Below are positions 11,780 to 23,420 of a stretch of DNA of 64,000 bases, piece by piece. The notes below the pieces were generated by a model. It saw only the letters and a list, made by a program, of their open reading frames with translations. It was not told where the DNA came from and made no database searches. The stretch's first letter is position 1. Each line of letters begins with the position of its first letter. Location: assembly GCF_041381155.1 (NCBI RefSeq), contig NC_091142.1:40845604-40909603 (forward strand), written 5' to 3'. The translations under genes were made by a program, and so were the position numbers. The stretch comes from Argopecten irradians (Eukaryota > Mollusca > Bivalvia > Pectinida > Pectinidae).

Positions 11780-14700
11780 GTGCTGAGTTCAAGGGTCGGA
11801 AGTCAGCAGAGATAGAGGAAAGACCCAAGGAGGTTTTAGTTAACAATTTTAATAACAATGATGATGGCCTTTTTACTTGTGCCAAAATTGGTAAACAGAA
11901 CACTGCCCTATTAGTAGATACAGGTGCCAGTGTATCAATATTGAGTAACCAATACATACAGAACCTGGATTCCAATGATAAACCTCAGGTCACTTGTGTA
12001 AACCTTAATATGGTTACAGCAACCGGGGAAAGGAAACCATTTATAGGTAAATGTTGGTTAACAATTGAAATTGGTTCTTTAAATATACCACATGAATTCC
12101 TCATTGCTGAAATAAAGCAAAATGGAATACTTGGGTTAGATTTCATGACCACACACTCTGTAGGTATTAACCTAAAAGAGAACTTCTTGACAGTTGATGG
12201 AGAAAATGTTCCTTGTTTTAGGTTCCAGGAAGGAACTGATTCCAAATGTTGTAGAGTATCTGTTGGTAAGGATATTGAAATCCCTCCAAACAGTGAACTC
12301 ATTTTACCGGGGAAGCTCATAGACCCAATATTCAGAGATAAGAACGCTATTGTTGAAGCTCTACCAATATTAATGGAGAGAAATAATTTACTACTGGCAA
12401 AAGCCATTGTTGACCCTAGTTTGGGTATCATACCTTTGCGTTTCTTGAATATGGGTAATTCTAGCTGCAAACTGTACAAAGATACAGTTGTAGCCAATAT
12501 TGAGGCTGTCAGCCTATGTGTAGAAACCAGACAGAAAGAGGTTTCACTTAATGAGCTAAAGGTTAACAACCTGATCCCAAATGAAAATATTCTTCCGGAA
12601 CATTTAACCAAACTGTATCAAGAATCCTCTAAGGACCTAACAGAGGAGGAGAAAAGGAAATTAAAATCCTTACTCCTAGAGTTTCAACATATATTTTCAA
12701 AATCATCAGAAGATCTGATATTGTCAACTGATATTGTACAACATAAGATTTGTACAGGGGATCACCCACCCATACGTCAACCTCCTAGACGTATTCCTCT
12801 ATCTCAAATGGACATAGCCAAAGATGAGCTTGAAAGCATGGCTAGTAAAGGCATAATTCAGAAATCAGAGTCTCCCTGGAGCTCTAACATAGTTCTTGTA
12901 AAGAAAAAGGATAATAGTATCCGGTTTTGTATTGACTACAGACGTCTTAATGATATTACAATCAAAGACAGTCACCCCTTACCAAGAACTGATACAACAC
13001 TTGAAAGTCTTTCAGGATCAAAATGGTTTTCAACCATTGATCTAAAGAGTGGATATTGGCAAGTGGAGGTAACTCCAGAGGACAGACCCAAAACTGCCTT
13101 TTCTGTTCCTGGGTGTGGACTTTGGGAATTTGTAAGAATGCCCTTTGGGTTATGCAATGCACCAGCCACATTCGAAAGACTAATGGAAAAGATTCTCACA
13201 AACCCTATAGCTTGGAAGATATGCATGATATACCTTGATGATGCTATCGTTATGGCCAAGTCTTTTGATGAACATCTTGAGAATTTACGGCAGGTCTTGA
13301 CTCGGTTACAGGAAGCAAACCTGAAAGTAAATAGTAACAAATGTAAACTATTTCAAAGGGAGGTAATTTTTTTGGGACATGTAGTCAATGAAGAAGGAAT
13401 TCGTACTGATCCTGAAAAAATTGAGGCAGTTGTAAACTGGCCAACTCCTCAATCAGTTAAGGAGGTACGGAGTTTCCTTGGACTCTGTTCCTACTATAGG
13501 AAGTTTGTTTGTGGTTTTGCAGATAAAGCAAGACCACTGCATAAACTTACTGAAAAGTTTCAGAGATTTAATTGGACAGAAAACTGTCAAGTGGCCTTTG
13601 ATCAGCTCAAACGTGCTTTAACCAGCTCAGACATATTGGCTTATCCAGAAAATGGCTCTTTGTTCATTCTGGATACAGATGCCTCGAATGAGAGCCTTGG
13701 AGCAACTCTATCCCAAATACAAAATGGTGTAGAGAGACCAGTTGCTTACTACAGCAAAGCATTTAGCAGAACCGAGCGAAGATACTGTGTAACCAGGAGA
13801 GAACTTTTAGCAATAGTCAGTTCAGTGAAACATTTTCACTGTTACCTCTACGGTCAATTCTTTAAAGTAAGAACCGATCATGGGGCACTGACATGGCTAA
13901 TAAACTTCAAAAATCCTGAAGGGCAGTTAGCTCGATGGTTTGAGCTATTGTCAACCTATTCATTTAAGATAGAGTACAGGGCAGGGCGTTCACATGGCAA
14001 TGCAGATGCACTTTCACGCAGACCCTGTATATCAGACCATTGCGGCCATTGTTCAAAGGCTGAGGAAAAGTATGAAATAATCACTCTTCCTACTGAGCCA
14101 AGGTCTTACCCAACCATGACTGGGAATACTAACTGTACTTCTGAAGACTTTGAGAATCCCAATGACTCTGTTGATTGCTGTGTAGTCGGCACAAGGGGCA
14201 TCAGCACTTCAAACTCAGATAAAACGGGACAGCCTCCTGAAAAAGGAAAAATAAATGTTGATATCAGCAAACAAGTAGTTGATATAGACATAAAAACTAG
14301 GCAAATTGAGGACAATGTCCTGAAGGAAGTAATTTGCTGGGTAAAAGATGGCAAAAAGCCAGAATGGCCAGCCATATCCCATATGAAGGAAAGTGTAAAA
14401 TATTACTGGTCTCGCTTTCACTCCCTAAACATAAGAAATGACATTTTGTGTCATAAATGGGAGTCAAACAAAGGGGGACAACTCATTTACCAAATAGTAA
14501 TCCCTACAAGTCTCTGTGAGTATGTGCTCACTCAGCTACACAATGGTATAGCAGGAGCACATCTTGGGGTTAAAAAGACCCTATCAAAGATCAGAGATAG
14601 GTACTTCTGGTACAAAATGAGTAAAGATATTACACACTGGTGTAAAATATGCGACCAATGTGCAGTTCGGAAGAACCCAAACAAAAAGGGTAAGAGTCCA

Positions 14701-15582
14701 CTGCAGACGTACACTGTGGGATCTCCCATGGAGAGGTGGGCTATAGATGTTATAGGTCCCCTACCTAAAACCAATAAAGGAAACATGTATATTTTGGTTG
14801 TTGGAGATTATTTCTCAAAATGGGTTGAGGCAATCCCAATGAGGAACCAGCAAGCCACAACCATAGCCAACAAGTTCATTGAAAGAGTGGTAACCATATT
14901 TGGTTGTCCAGCCGAACTACATTCTGATAGAGGAACAAACTTCCGGTCAGATGTATTTACAGAAATCTGTAAAATACTCGGTATCAACAAAACTTGTACA
15001 ACCCCATACAGACCACAGTCTGACGGAATGATCGAACGGGCCAATCGCACAATTGAGTCTATGCTATCAGCATTTGTCTCTAAAAATCTTAAGGATTGGG
15101 ACGAATACCTTTACCTACTAATGATGGCATACCGTTCAGCTGATCATGAGTCACTGGGAGTGTCACCAAATGAAATGGTCTTTGGCCGATCAATCACACT
15201 ACCAGTAGATCTTGTACTGGGCAGGGTTGAGGCTGAAATAGACAAAATACATACAGATTATGCATATGACCTATCAAAACGGCTAGACAAAATACATGAA
15301 TTTGCTCGTGAAAAACTAAAAATATCAACCACACACATGAAGAAGAATCATGATAGGAATCTCAATCTCAACAAGTATGAAAAAGGAGATCCAATATGGT
15401 TATATAATTCACGGAAAGCAAATGGTTCAAAACTGTGTTGCCTGTGGGAAGGTCCATATGTAGTGTTAGACAGATTAAATGACGCTATATACAGAGTAAA
15501 AAAGGGTCCCAAATCAAAACCAAAGGTGGTTCATCATAACTATCTTAAACCCTATGAGGGTAAGAATAAACCTAATTGGTAA
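11740..15582 (+). CDS. pol: Pol polyprotein (protease, RT, RNase H, integrase)
   Basis: Open frame of about 1,280 codons in the -1 phase relative to gag. In order: aspartic protease with LLVDTGASVSIL (D-T-G at 11917) and GILGLDF; reverse transcriptase with CIDYRRLN, IDLKSGYWQ, MPFGLCNAPATF and the catalytic YLDD at 13231; RNase H with LDTDASNESLGA, YYSKAFS and TDHGAL; integrase with an HHCC zinc site (H...H, CKICDQC), the DDE residues in AIDVIG, HSDRG and MIERANR, and a C-terminal GPY-type module (WEGPYVV). Length and order match Gypsy pol. No envelope frame follows; a zinc finger-BTB frame does. Confidence 0.95.
11767..11773 (+). promoter_or_regulatory. Likely -1 ribosomal frameshift site between gag and pol
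   Basis: G GGA AAC in the gag frame is a canonical slippery heptamer (X XXY YYZ), of the kind used at the gag-pro junction of SRV/MPMV retroviruses. It lies four bases before the gag stop, and the pol frame is in the -1 phase and open from 11740. Frameshifting of this kind is normal for the family. I could not judge a downstream pseudoknot. Confidence 0.65.
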
Positions 15583-15658
15583 AGGGGGATAACTCTGTAA
15601 AGTACAACTATACTAAGTAAGTTACAAGCAGTTTACCAGATTAATTTCTTGATTGCAG

Positions 15659-16642
15659 GTCACGGTATTCCAGTGCATTAGATGCGAGAGGGAATTTGGA
15701 AAAAGGTCACTCTGCGAAAGGCACCTGACATCCTCCCACTCGGGTTTCGTGTACCGATGCTCCATTTGCAAGATGACATTCTCCCGACCAGATTCCAAGC
15801 ACGCTGGCTGTCCTAGAGGTCCATTGCATATTGTGAAAAGGGAAACTATGAAATTCGGAGAGGAGGAAAGACAAGAGTTTGAGTCCTTCCAACAGAACCG
15901 ACATAAGGACGTCCTGGTGATTAGGAAGCCTCAAGTTTTCGATGAGGGAATCCGCAAGACTAAGCAACCTATTAAGGATGTCATTGCTCCGGTCCCGTCA
16001 AAATCCAACAGAGGAAAGCCGACTGAGCTTACTCTGAAGCGGAAGGCTGTAGAGGACGTGGTGGTCGAACTTGAGTGTGCCCCCGTCAGGAAACCGACCA
16101 AACCTAAGGCCGTCTACAACAAGTTCCGTAAAGTGGAGAGTACGGCGACATCAGTGAGTGGCTCCACCGTGCCTCCAGCCGATTTAGCAATAACATTGGA
16201 CTCAGAGGAATTAGAGGAATATGCCGTTTCTGAAACAAGTGTGAATGTAAGATATGAGCCAACAAAGATCCTCTCAAAGATTGACACCAAATTGGCCACC
16301 ATCGCAGTCAACCAGAGTCAGAGAGTAATGCTGAACGTGGGAGGGACTCATTTTGAAACATGCCCCAACACCCTCCTCACAGAACCTACATCAGTCTTGG
16401 CAAGGATGATGGATGACCGTGGGAAAACGGTTCAACCTTACAATAAGGAGAGTGTGTTCACATATTTTCTGGATAGGGATCCCAAGCATTACAGGACCAT
16501 TTTAAATTACCTTAGAAATCCCAATAGTGAACTCCTATTGCCCGTCACCCGTTTTCACCTCAAAGAACTTTTGGCCGAGTGTGACTACTTGGAAATTGAC
16601 ACCCTAGGGGACGCTGTAAAGCAGCAGTTAGAGGAAATGTAA
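15659..16642 (+). CDS. Zinc finger plus KCTD-like BTB/T1 protein in the env position
   Basis: About 328 codons between pol and the right LTR. Near the N terminus is a full C2H2 finger (C-x2-C-x12-H-x4-H, from CIRC to SSH), then a second cysteine-rich finger of C-x2-C-x10-H-x2-C form. A basic linker with KRKAVE and PTKPKA follows. Residues about 222-326 are a BTB/T1 tetramerisation domain: VMLNVGGTHFET, FLDRDPKHYRTILNYLR, ELLAECDYLEI. This fold is typical of KCTD proteins, many of which are Cullin-3 adaptors, and of Kv channel T1 domains; no channel segments are present. The frame is preceded by a pyrimidine tract and CAG (to 15658), resembling a splice acceptor; genes in this position are commonly made from spliced RNA. 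The true start is therefore not decided here. Function is unknown. Confidence 0.85.
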   Translation, partial: VTVFQCIRCEREFGKRSLCERHLTSSHSGFVYRCSICKMTFSRPDSKHAGCPRGPLHIVKRETMKFGEEERQEFESFQQNRHKDVLVIRKPQVFDEGIRKTKQPIKDVIAPVPSKSNRGKPTELTLKRKAVEDVVVELECAPVRKPTKPKAVYNKFRKVESTATSVSGSTVPPADLAITLDSEELEEYAVSETSVNVRYEPTKILSKIDTKLATIAVNQSQRVMLNVGGTHFETCPNTLLTEPTSVLARMMDDRGKTVQPYNKESVFTYFLDRDPKHYRTILNYLRNPNSELLLPVTRFHLKELLAECDYLEIDTLGDAVKQQLEEM

Positions 16643-17288
16643 ACTGGACAATTCATAGACAGTGTCATCAATGTTAAATTTATTAAGACTTTTAAAGAAT
16701 CACATATAGAAAGGACACTCAAATTTCAAAATGTAACTATTATTAGTAGATATCTAAATTATCATCATTATTCAAATTCACATCAAATATTTTTCTTTTA
16801 AATAATCAATTCATCAAAGAAAATGGATTATGAAAAATATATTTTTACTTTAATATCATAAAGAAATTCAAATTTAATTAAATATATTACTACATATTTA
16901 TTACAATATTAACTTCAGAAATATCTGGATGTCCATTACTTTAATCATTCAGAGTTGAGACAGTTTGTACATATGTTACTACATTAATAATCATTGTTGT
17001 TTGTTACCTACAGTTTTACTTGCCTGAGGAAAAAAAATCCAAAGAAAATCCTCCATATAAATTCATTTTCCAAATTTCATAATGGCTTTGTTGAATTATA
17101 TGCATATGGGTTACCACTGGAGAAAATCCTCTAAGTCATTTAAGTAATCGGGAATTGCCCGACTGTGAACATGTCGTCTGCGGTGCGCACATGCTCCAGC
17201 CTCGTTCTGAAATTAAAAATTAATTGCCAATTAAGTGGCAGAAAATTACAAATATTTCGAAAAGTTACATTCGGGACGAATGTCTTAC
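16643..17288 (+). other. Non-coding 3' part of the Gypsy element
   Basis: AT-rich sequence between the third frame and the purine tract, with no gene-like frame. Confidence 0.5.
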
Positions 17289-17302
17289 AAGGAAGGGGGC
17301 AA
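17289..17302 (+). other. Polypurine tract
   Basis: AAGGAAGGGGGCAA lies immediately before the TGTTACG start of the right LTR, where plus-strand DNA synthesis is primed in LTR elements. Confidence 0.75.
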
Positions 17303-19281
17303 TGTTACGAATATTAGATTCCCTTAATAAAAAGACAAAGTCGTCAAAATGTGAATGAATCGAAATATTTGACTGACGTAACGGTTTTGACCGGTACGCA
17401 TGTTACATAACATGGCAGAAATTAAATCTGGTTTATATACCATAATTGACCACGGAAGAGAAGTTAATACATCTGACAAATGTTAAAAGGGGGTAATTAA
17501 TTCACTCATATACAGGATGTCATGTATTAACAAGTCTGAAGTGAGTAAATAAGGTCAAATCCAGTTGAAGCTGTCCGGTAAATTGGCAGGGTGCCAAAAC
17601 CCGGAAGTCTGCTTACTTTACGCTTCGGATGTAAAAACGAAGTAAAATATGACAATTATACAATAACTACGGCAACGGAACATACATGGAAACCTTATTG
17701 AACGATTCATAAGGTATTTACCTTGTTTAAAGAGTTTCCGATGGTTATTTTAATGATAGTCCACTCACGAAGAAAGGCAGTCAACAACAACGACAGTTGT
17801 AGACTGGTTCCCTTCCCTTAGTTCTCTACTCTCCGCCAGGCTGCGCTCCGCTCACTAGGGACCGGTAGCGGGTAACCATGATGATTTTTCTGATTGGTCA
17901 ATCTACATATCCGGTTCACAGGCATCACTTTTTTTAGACGTGGGAAACCCCTTTACGCACGAAGCGACGGATCTTCACGTAAAGAATAAATAATTTATTT
18001 GAACGATATATAAACAAAAGTAAATAAGGTCTTAAGTTTTGAAACTATTTCGTTCTAACAGAGATTAAAGTGTTTATAGGAACGACGTTAATGACGTTAT
18101 TTTCTCTTAACGGAAGTAGCCGTCTCCATGATGACATAGCATGCGCAGAAATGATGCGCACTACTCTGGGGTTGGAATTCTCACTCAAGATGGATACTCG
18201 CTACCGGTCCTCAGTGAAGCGTACGCAAGGGAGGTAACTGAGGCGGGAACCAGTCTACGACAGTTGGAACTCTCCTGTGCGTGAAACCGGAAAAGGTCGA
18301 TCGCACGCGCTGCCGCGAAAAGTATAAATAGCGGTTGCCTCCCTTCTATCAAGGCATTCCAATCTTAGACGGAGCTTAGCCCGCAGACTTGATAGGAATC
18401 AAAAGCAAATGATCTAGAATCACAATAATGGTTGACAACGAATCGGAAATGGTAAGGAAATAGGAAACGAGTCTTATTTCCAATCCTGGTTTAGTTGTTA
18501 CACCAAGGTTGCTCTTATTATTAGAACCAATATGTGGTTTTACTCTTTACCAATATTTTAATGGTAACTCAGGTAAACCGGTATCGGTTACCAACAAAAA
18601 CTATCTTAGAGAATTAAGTTCTCTATTGGAATTTTTATGGTATTGGTAATTTTTACCAGATAACCAGTATTTGTTCAATTTCTAAATAATGAAATTAATA
18701 TAATTTATCTACTTTGTAAAAATTCCTTGAAAATACTTGGGAACCGGTAACGGTTAACAGAGAACCGGTATCGGTTACAGAACCGGTACTGGTAACAAAA
18801 CCGGATCCGGTATCACTAAAATTAAAGGAATAAATATTGGTTATATATGGTTTTAAACCAATTGACCAGTACATCTATACATATTGCTAATGTATATTTA
18901 CCAAAAATAAGTGGTATCTAAATTTCAGTGTCTATAGTCATTATCAGAACCAGAATATTTCACCAAGAGCAACCATGGTAATACTACTTCACCAGAATTG
19001 GAAAATTCTGGGAATGGGTTCTATTACACTAAAGAAAGACAAGACAAATCTCCATAATAATTTGAATTACTAGAAAAAGTTGGTGGATTCATCATTGGTA
19101 TTTTAATGTCTTCAAATTAATAAAATATCTTTAAAACAAAACATCTTGAGTCTGGTTTTGCCTTTGGTCGAAACGCTTAGTCTGGGACGAATCTTCTAAA
19201 AACGTTTTGTGCTCCTTATTCTGATTAAAGATAATCAGATAAGGTTTGGCAAAATAAGCACACAGGGAAAAAAACGTTACA
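17303..19281 (+). repeat. Right LTR with a nested MITE
   Basis: 1,979 bp, about 1.5 kb without the nested insertion. It starts TGTTACG and ends CGTTACA, a perfect 7 bp terminal inverted repeat. TATAAATA lies at 18323-18330. From 17724 onward it matches the left LTR with about three differences, apart from the MITE. Confidence 0.88.
17791..18266. mobile_element. 458 bp MITE inside the right LTR
   Basis: The insertion is 17800-18257, bounded by the perfect inverted ends TAGACTGGTTCCC and GGGAACCAGTCTA and flanked by the 9 bp duplication CGACAGTTG (17791-17799 and 18258-18266). The left LTR has the empty site. Inverted similarity extends inward to about 75 bp, including ACCGGTAGCG. A 9 bp duplication suggests a Mutator-like source, but the family is not proven. 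No coding capacity. Confidence 0.9.
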
Positions 19282-19656
19282 AGACAAAGAAGGAAATAGC
19301 GACGTCATCAAACGTTGTTTAATATAATCCCTCACAACTCGGACATATTGCAACGAAAGAACATTTTCATTATATAAGCGCTAAGTAACTAGCTTTTATG
19401 TTATCAACATAGAAGTGCTTACGCTTGCAATTAATTTCTGGAGACTAGGCACTGTCACCCTCTAATGCAAGTAGTTTTTATATTATGGCCACTGAATGTA
19501 TTTTAGCGCTGTCAAATTTTGGCGCAAATGCGGAAAACTAAATTGTGATTTATAAGAGCGGATATAGGATTGCCGTATTTGGTGGGTCAATACCAGAAAT
19601 AACCTTTTACAAAATTTAGCGTTGTATATGAATTATCCAAAGTCAGCGCAAAAAGC
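19282..19656. other. Non-coding flank right of the Gypsy element
   Basis: AT-rich sequence without a recognisable gene. Confidence 0.45.
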
Positions 19657-19717
19657 GCTAAAATAAAACTACCGCTAAAATAAAACTACCGCTAAAATAA
19701 AACTACCACTAAAATAA
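19657..19717 (+). repeat. 17 bp tandem repeat
   Basis: Three perfect copies of GCTAAAATAAAACTACC and a partial fourth. Confidence 0.85.
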
Positions 19718-19817
19718 GTACGTTTACAGTATTTCATTCTATTTTCTGTTCCACCGGTTGCTTCTTCTGTTGATCAACAGTATCATGCGTTGCATTTGGT
19801 ACAACTGAAGGCCTCAG

Positions 19818-19940
19818 GATCATGAAAAAATCTTTAGTCCAAAACTGTTTAGACTTAGCCAATTAAATATGACGTTACAAAACGTGACGTCATTTCTGAC
19901 TGGCTAAGTCTAAACTTAAGTCTAAAATTGTTTCATGATC
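19818..19940. mobile_element. Small foldback element with a CRE palindrome
   Basis: A 123 bp imperfect hairpin: GATCATGAAA at the left returns as TTTCATGATC at the right, and TTTAGACTTAGCCA returns as TGGCTAAGTCTAAA. The loop contains TGACGTCA at 19885-19892, a full cAMP-response-element palindrome. It is probably a MITE remnant. Confidence 0.6.
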
Positions 19941-20263
19941 TTGGAGCATGGACATTATCAATTATCCTTATATCATTTGCAGACGTTAACGTTTAAAATA
20001 TCCTAACACAATGTGGTTTATAACATAAAGGTATGGTTTGTTGTACTGAATCAAATAGACCGCCCATAAAACGCATGAAAAAGGTTGTATGAGCGCTAGA
20101 AAACGTCCAACATACGGTGTATAGTCTTCAATATCGTCCCATGTGACGTAGTGTATGCTTGTTTATCATTGCTGTATCAATCCTCAGTTTACTTTGAGGA
20201 GCTATAATGTTAAAACAAGTTTTGATATGTGATATGGATCATTTGGTCAGGCGACAATGTCAT

Positions 20264-20269
20264 TTTATT
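20264..20269 (-). terminator. Poly(A) signal of gene 2
   Basis: AATAAA on the minus strand about 116 bases past the gene 2 stop, in the same relative place as in gene 1. Confidence 0.6.
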
Positions 20270-20384
20270 TGCTATAGTTTTTGTAATAAACAAGAAACTA
20301 CAGCTTAGTGCACCAATCAATGTTTAATAATTTCATAAGTTGTACAGGTCATTCAAAGAAAACAAGAGCAGGAGTCAGTGTGAT

Positions 20385-21507
20385 TTAATAACCTGAAAAA
20401 AAGAATGCAAACTTATAAATGATAGGATATTTGCAATGGATGAGGCTGATGTATTGTGCACATGTAATACATGTACTAAACTTCGAATAAGTTACAAGGA
20501 ATATACTTTGATTTGTCTTCAAAATAATTGTGAACATGTAATATATTTTCGAATAAAACTGTATTTTTTAAGACGACTGAAAAAGATAGGAGGAAAAGTA
20601 AATGGATTTATTAGTTATATTATATCTAAAGACCTATTTCAAAATAATCATGTTATACTACAATATTGCATGACAAAATTACCTTTTCCGCCAATTCCAC
20701 CTTGACCGCCCATTCCACCGAAACCGGCATTGCCGCCTCCCATTCCTCCGAAACCGGTATTGCCGCCTCCCATTCCTCCGAAACCTCCCATACCACTGCC
20801 CATTCCTCCGAATCCACCTTTTCCGCCGCCCATTCCGCCGAAACCTCCCATTCCACCGAATCCGCCTGGACCTCCGCCCATTCCACCTCCCATGCCGCCG
20901 AATCCGCCCATTCCGCCGAACCCACCTTTACTTCCGCCCATTCCTCCGCCCATACCGCCGAATCCGCCTGCGTTCATTCCGCCTCCCATTCCTCCGGTAC
21001 CGCCCATACTTCCGGCACCACCTCCGTATCCTGTGAGCACACAGAAAAGTGTTTATCAGTGATTAAATATGTTGATATGTTACTTTATACACTTAAAGGC
21101 CCTTTTGTTTTGCCGAACTATTTTTTTCCTATTTTACTAATTTCCAATTTACATCCCTTAAACATATCGAGAAATCCCGAACTAATGTTGTACTCTCCGT
21201 ATGTGGAAAATCACACACGAGGTCAAGTTTGTATTACTTCTATGTTCTTTTACTTCAAATATATTAATGAATACACTGATATATCTTACATGTAAAATTT
21301 TCTAAAATGACGATATCAAAACTACATGAAGTCTTTAAATCAACTAAGATAAATCGCCCGATATGGATAGCAAGTAACGCATCAAATTGTTTAAAATGTC
21401 TTTGCATTGATTTTTTTTGCAATTCACAGTTAATGTCATCATTATGACTTACCGGCTGCGCTGACAGCAGCAATAAGACAAGCAGCAAGACAGATGTAGG
21501 CGTTCAT
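20385..21507 (-). CDS. Secreted Gly/Met-rich repeat protein, shell-matrix-like (gene 2)
   Basis: Three coding exons on the minus strand: 21507-21453, 21030-20683 and 20392-20385, giving 136 residues. The signal peptide is MNAYICLAACLIAAVSAA, followed at a GTAAGT donor by the Gly/Met exon (GYGGGAGSMGG, then GGFGGM, GGGMGGG, NTGFGGM and NAGFGGM repeats) and a last exon adding GY and a stop. All junctions are phase 1, so a repeat exon can lengthen in steps of three without harm. Compared with gene 1 it has one extra ten-residue repeat and a slightly different linker. Role as an extracellular matrix or shell protein is inferred from composition and secretion. The ORF that seems to run from exon 2 into the intron is only read-through of the GTAATT donor. 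Confidence 0.85.
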
Positions 21508-22185
21508 CTTGAGGAGGATCTATAAACAAATCGGATAACAACACATACAAGATAATAACAAATAATACAATTTGGATATTTCAATCATTAAACAACTACA
21601 AAAAATTAATTAACCTTGGAGTTGTTATATTTCGCGGGGAATAATTTTGTGATTTTCTCCTTGAAGCTACTTTGCGTAGAGATATTAGGGCTTGGTCATT
21701 TTTTATATATCATACAGGTTATCTTCCTTTGCAATCGTTAGTTTTATGAGTAAATATTTAATTTTACGAAAAATACTTGTGTTGCAAGTATAGCGAAATT
21801 TAACTCCCGCGAATAAAATATTGTACTACGATTGTCCCAATGTTAAAGAGCTTAGTGTTATTTCATTTAGAATGATACCTGATATTGCAATCATACAAAC
21901 ACTTTTGAGAAAATACTAACTTAAATGAAAATATATGTTTCTTTTATTTTAATAACTTAACATCAAATCTTCAAATTAATTATTTAATTTCAGAAAAAAA
22001 TGAATAAACTTACACGAAGAATTTAACAGAATGACACTAGGACAGTATTTACAATTAATACGAAAGTGATGTATAAGTTATCGACACTTTGGTCATTGTG
22101 TTACTGACAAAACTTAAAAGCACAAAACAATTGTGTTCCTAATATATTTGACGAGATTTACGAAACACAATATGTGTAGACTTAC

Positions 22186-22271
22186 CTTTAAGATCTGGAG
22201 AGTCTTGAGCTGACGGTGGAAGGTGTAAGAAAGATATGGTGATTTGGTAGTTCTGTCAGCCCTTATTTATA
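22186..22271 (-). promoter_or_regulatory. TATA promoter and non-coding exon 1 of gene 2
   Basis: TATAAATA on the minus strand at 22271-22264, then an untranslated exon ending at a GTAAG donor after 22186. It matches the gene 1 promoter nearly base for base across about 90 bp and more weakly to about 22510. Confidence 0.7.
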
Positions 22272-22510
22272 CAGGTTTCAGCGGAAGCTTCGTCACTACA
22301 AAAATGTTAGGAAATACATCATTGATAGGTAACATAAATTACCCCCTATTGAAGTGGTCGTATATTGTTTTAATACCTCTATCTAGAGTGATCCTTGTGT
22401 AAGAGTCAGGTAAACTGCACACAAAGCCACACCACGTATTTACAAATGTGCATTGTACTTTGAAGTCGCCCACTATATTGTCATGTCCTGTGTACGTGTC
22501 GGTGTATAGT

Positions 22511-22984
22511 GTAACCTTATTGAAAAAGTTTTGATTAAAAGGGTTGTCTGTGTAAAATTGAGTAATACATTAAAACATGGTTATGTTACCTGTTACACGG
22601 AAGTTACGTACAGTTTATTGATCATTAATGTTCTATCAATGGATATCGGGTGATTATTGATAAAGGCCTCTCTAATTCAAATGAAAATTAATTTTAATAA
22701 AGATATAGTACTGTCGTGTTTGTTTCCTATTTAATGTGGGTACGATTGTGCGGAATACCTTGCTAACAGAAAAGAAGTATGTGATTTTTTTTTCTAAAGA
22801 TACTCCCCCGCTGACAAATTGTATTTTTCTCTGTCAAAACAGGAGCAGACGAATTAGTATTTTTCTTCAGTTACAAAAGTTGTTTTTTTGTAATTGTTTT
22901 ATTTTTTGCAACAGCAGCAGTAATATATACAGACAAAAACAGTTTAATTAATTATTTTTCAATTACATAGCTTATCATAATGAT
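22511..22984. other. Non-coding, nothing recognised
   Basis: AT-rich spacer upstream of gene 2. Confidence 0.45.
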
Positions 22985-23420
22985 ATTCCTTTTAATCATG
23001 CACCTTCTTTCTTATCATCATTATCATTCTCACCAGATTTTCATTCACATTTAAAAGTTCATCCTCATCAGTCACAATTGATCCTCATCAACACACTCAA
23101 AATTATCATTCTCATAAGTCATATCCATTCATCATCACCAATCAAATCCTTTCATCATTTACATTTACTCATAATTTTTACAGTAATTCATCGTTTTCAT
23201 CACTCATCTTCATCATCATGGCCACCCATCACCAATGCTGTAATCATTCATCATCATCCTCATCATCTTTATTATCATCTCATCATCATTATCATTCATC
23301 ATCCTTATCATTCATAATCTTAATCATTCATAATCTTAATCATTCATATCATCATTATCATTCATCAGCATCATCATATATAACTCATCCTCATTTTCAT
23401 AATCACTGATCATTATCATA
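22985..23420 (+). repeat. TCA/ATC-rich microsatellite tract
   Basis: Imperfect trinucleotide-rich sequence made of TCATCA, ATCATT and TCATTCA words. It creates false His/Ser-rich frames. Confidence 0.8.

Larger units (their letters stand above)
9136..19281 (+). mobile_element. Gypsy-type LTR retrotransposon with an extra zinc finger-BTB frame
   Basis: About 10.1 kb on the plus strand. Order: left LTR (9136-10228), primer site (10230-10247), gag, pol, a third frame (15659-16642), purine tract (17289-17302), right LTR (17303-19281). The order protease, RT, RNase H, integrase places it in Gypsy/Metaviridae. The shared LTR part differs at only about three places in about 1.09 kb, so insertion is very recent. 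The coding part looks whole; the visible left LTR is shorter than the right, so I count about one structural break. No target-site duplication is seen, which fits that. A 458 bp MITE is nested in the right LTR. The element separates host genes 1 and 2. Confidence 0.93.

Noticed and set aside
23078-23409. His/Ser-rich frames
   Set aside because: Produced by the TCA/ATC microsatellite.
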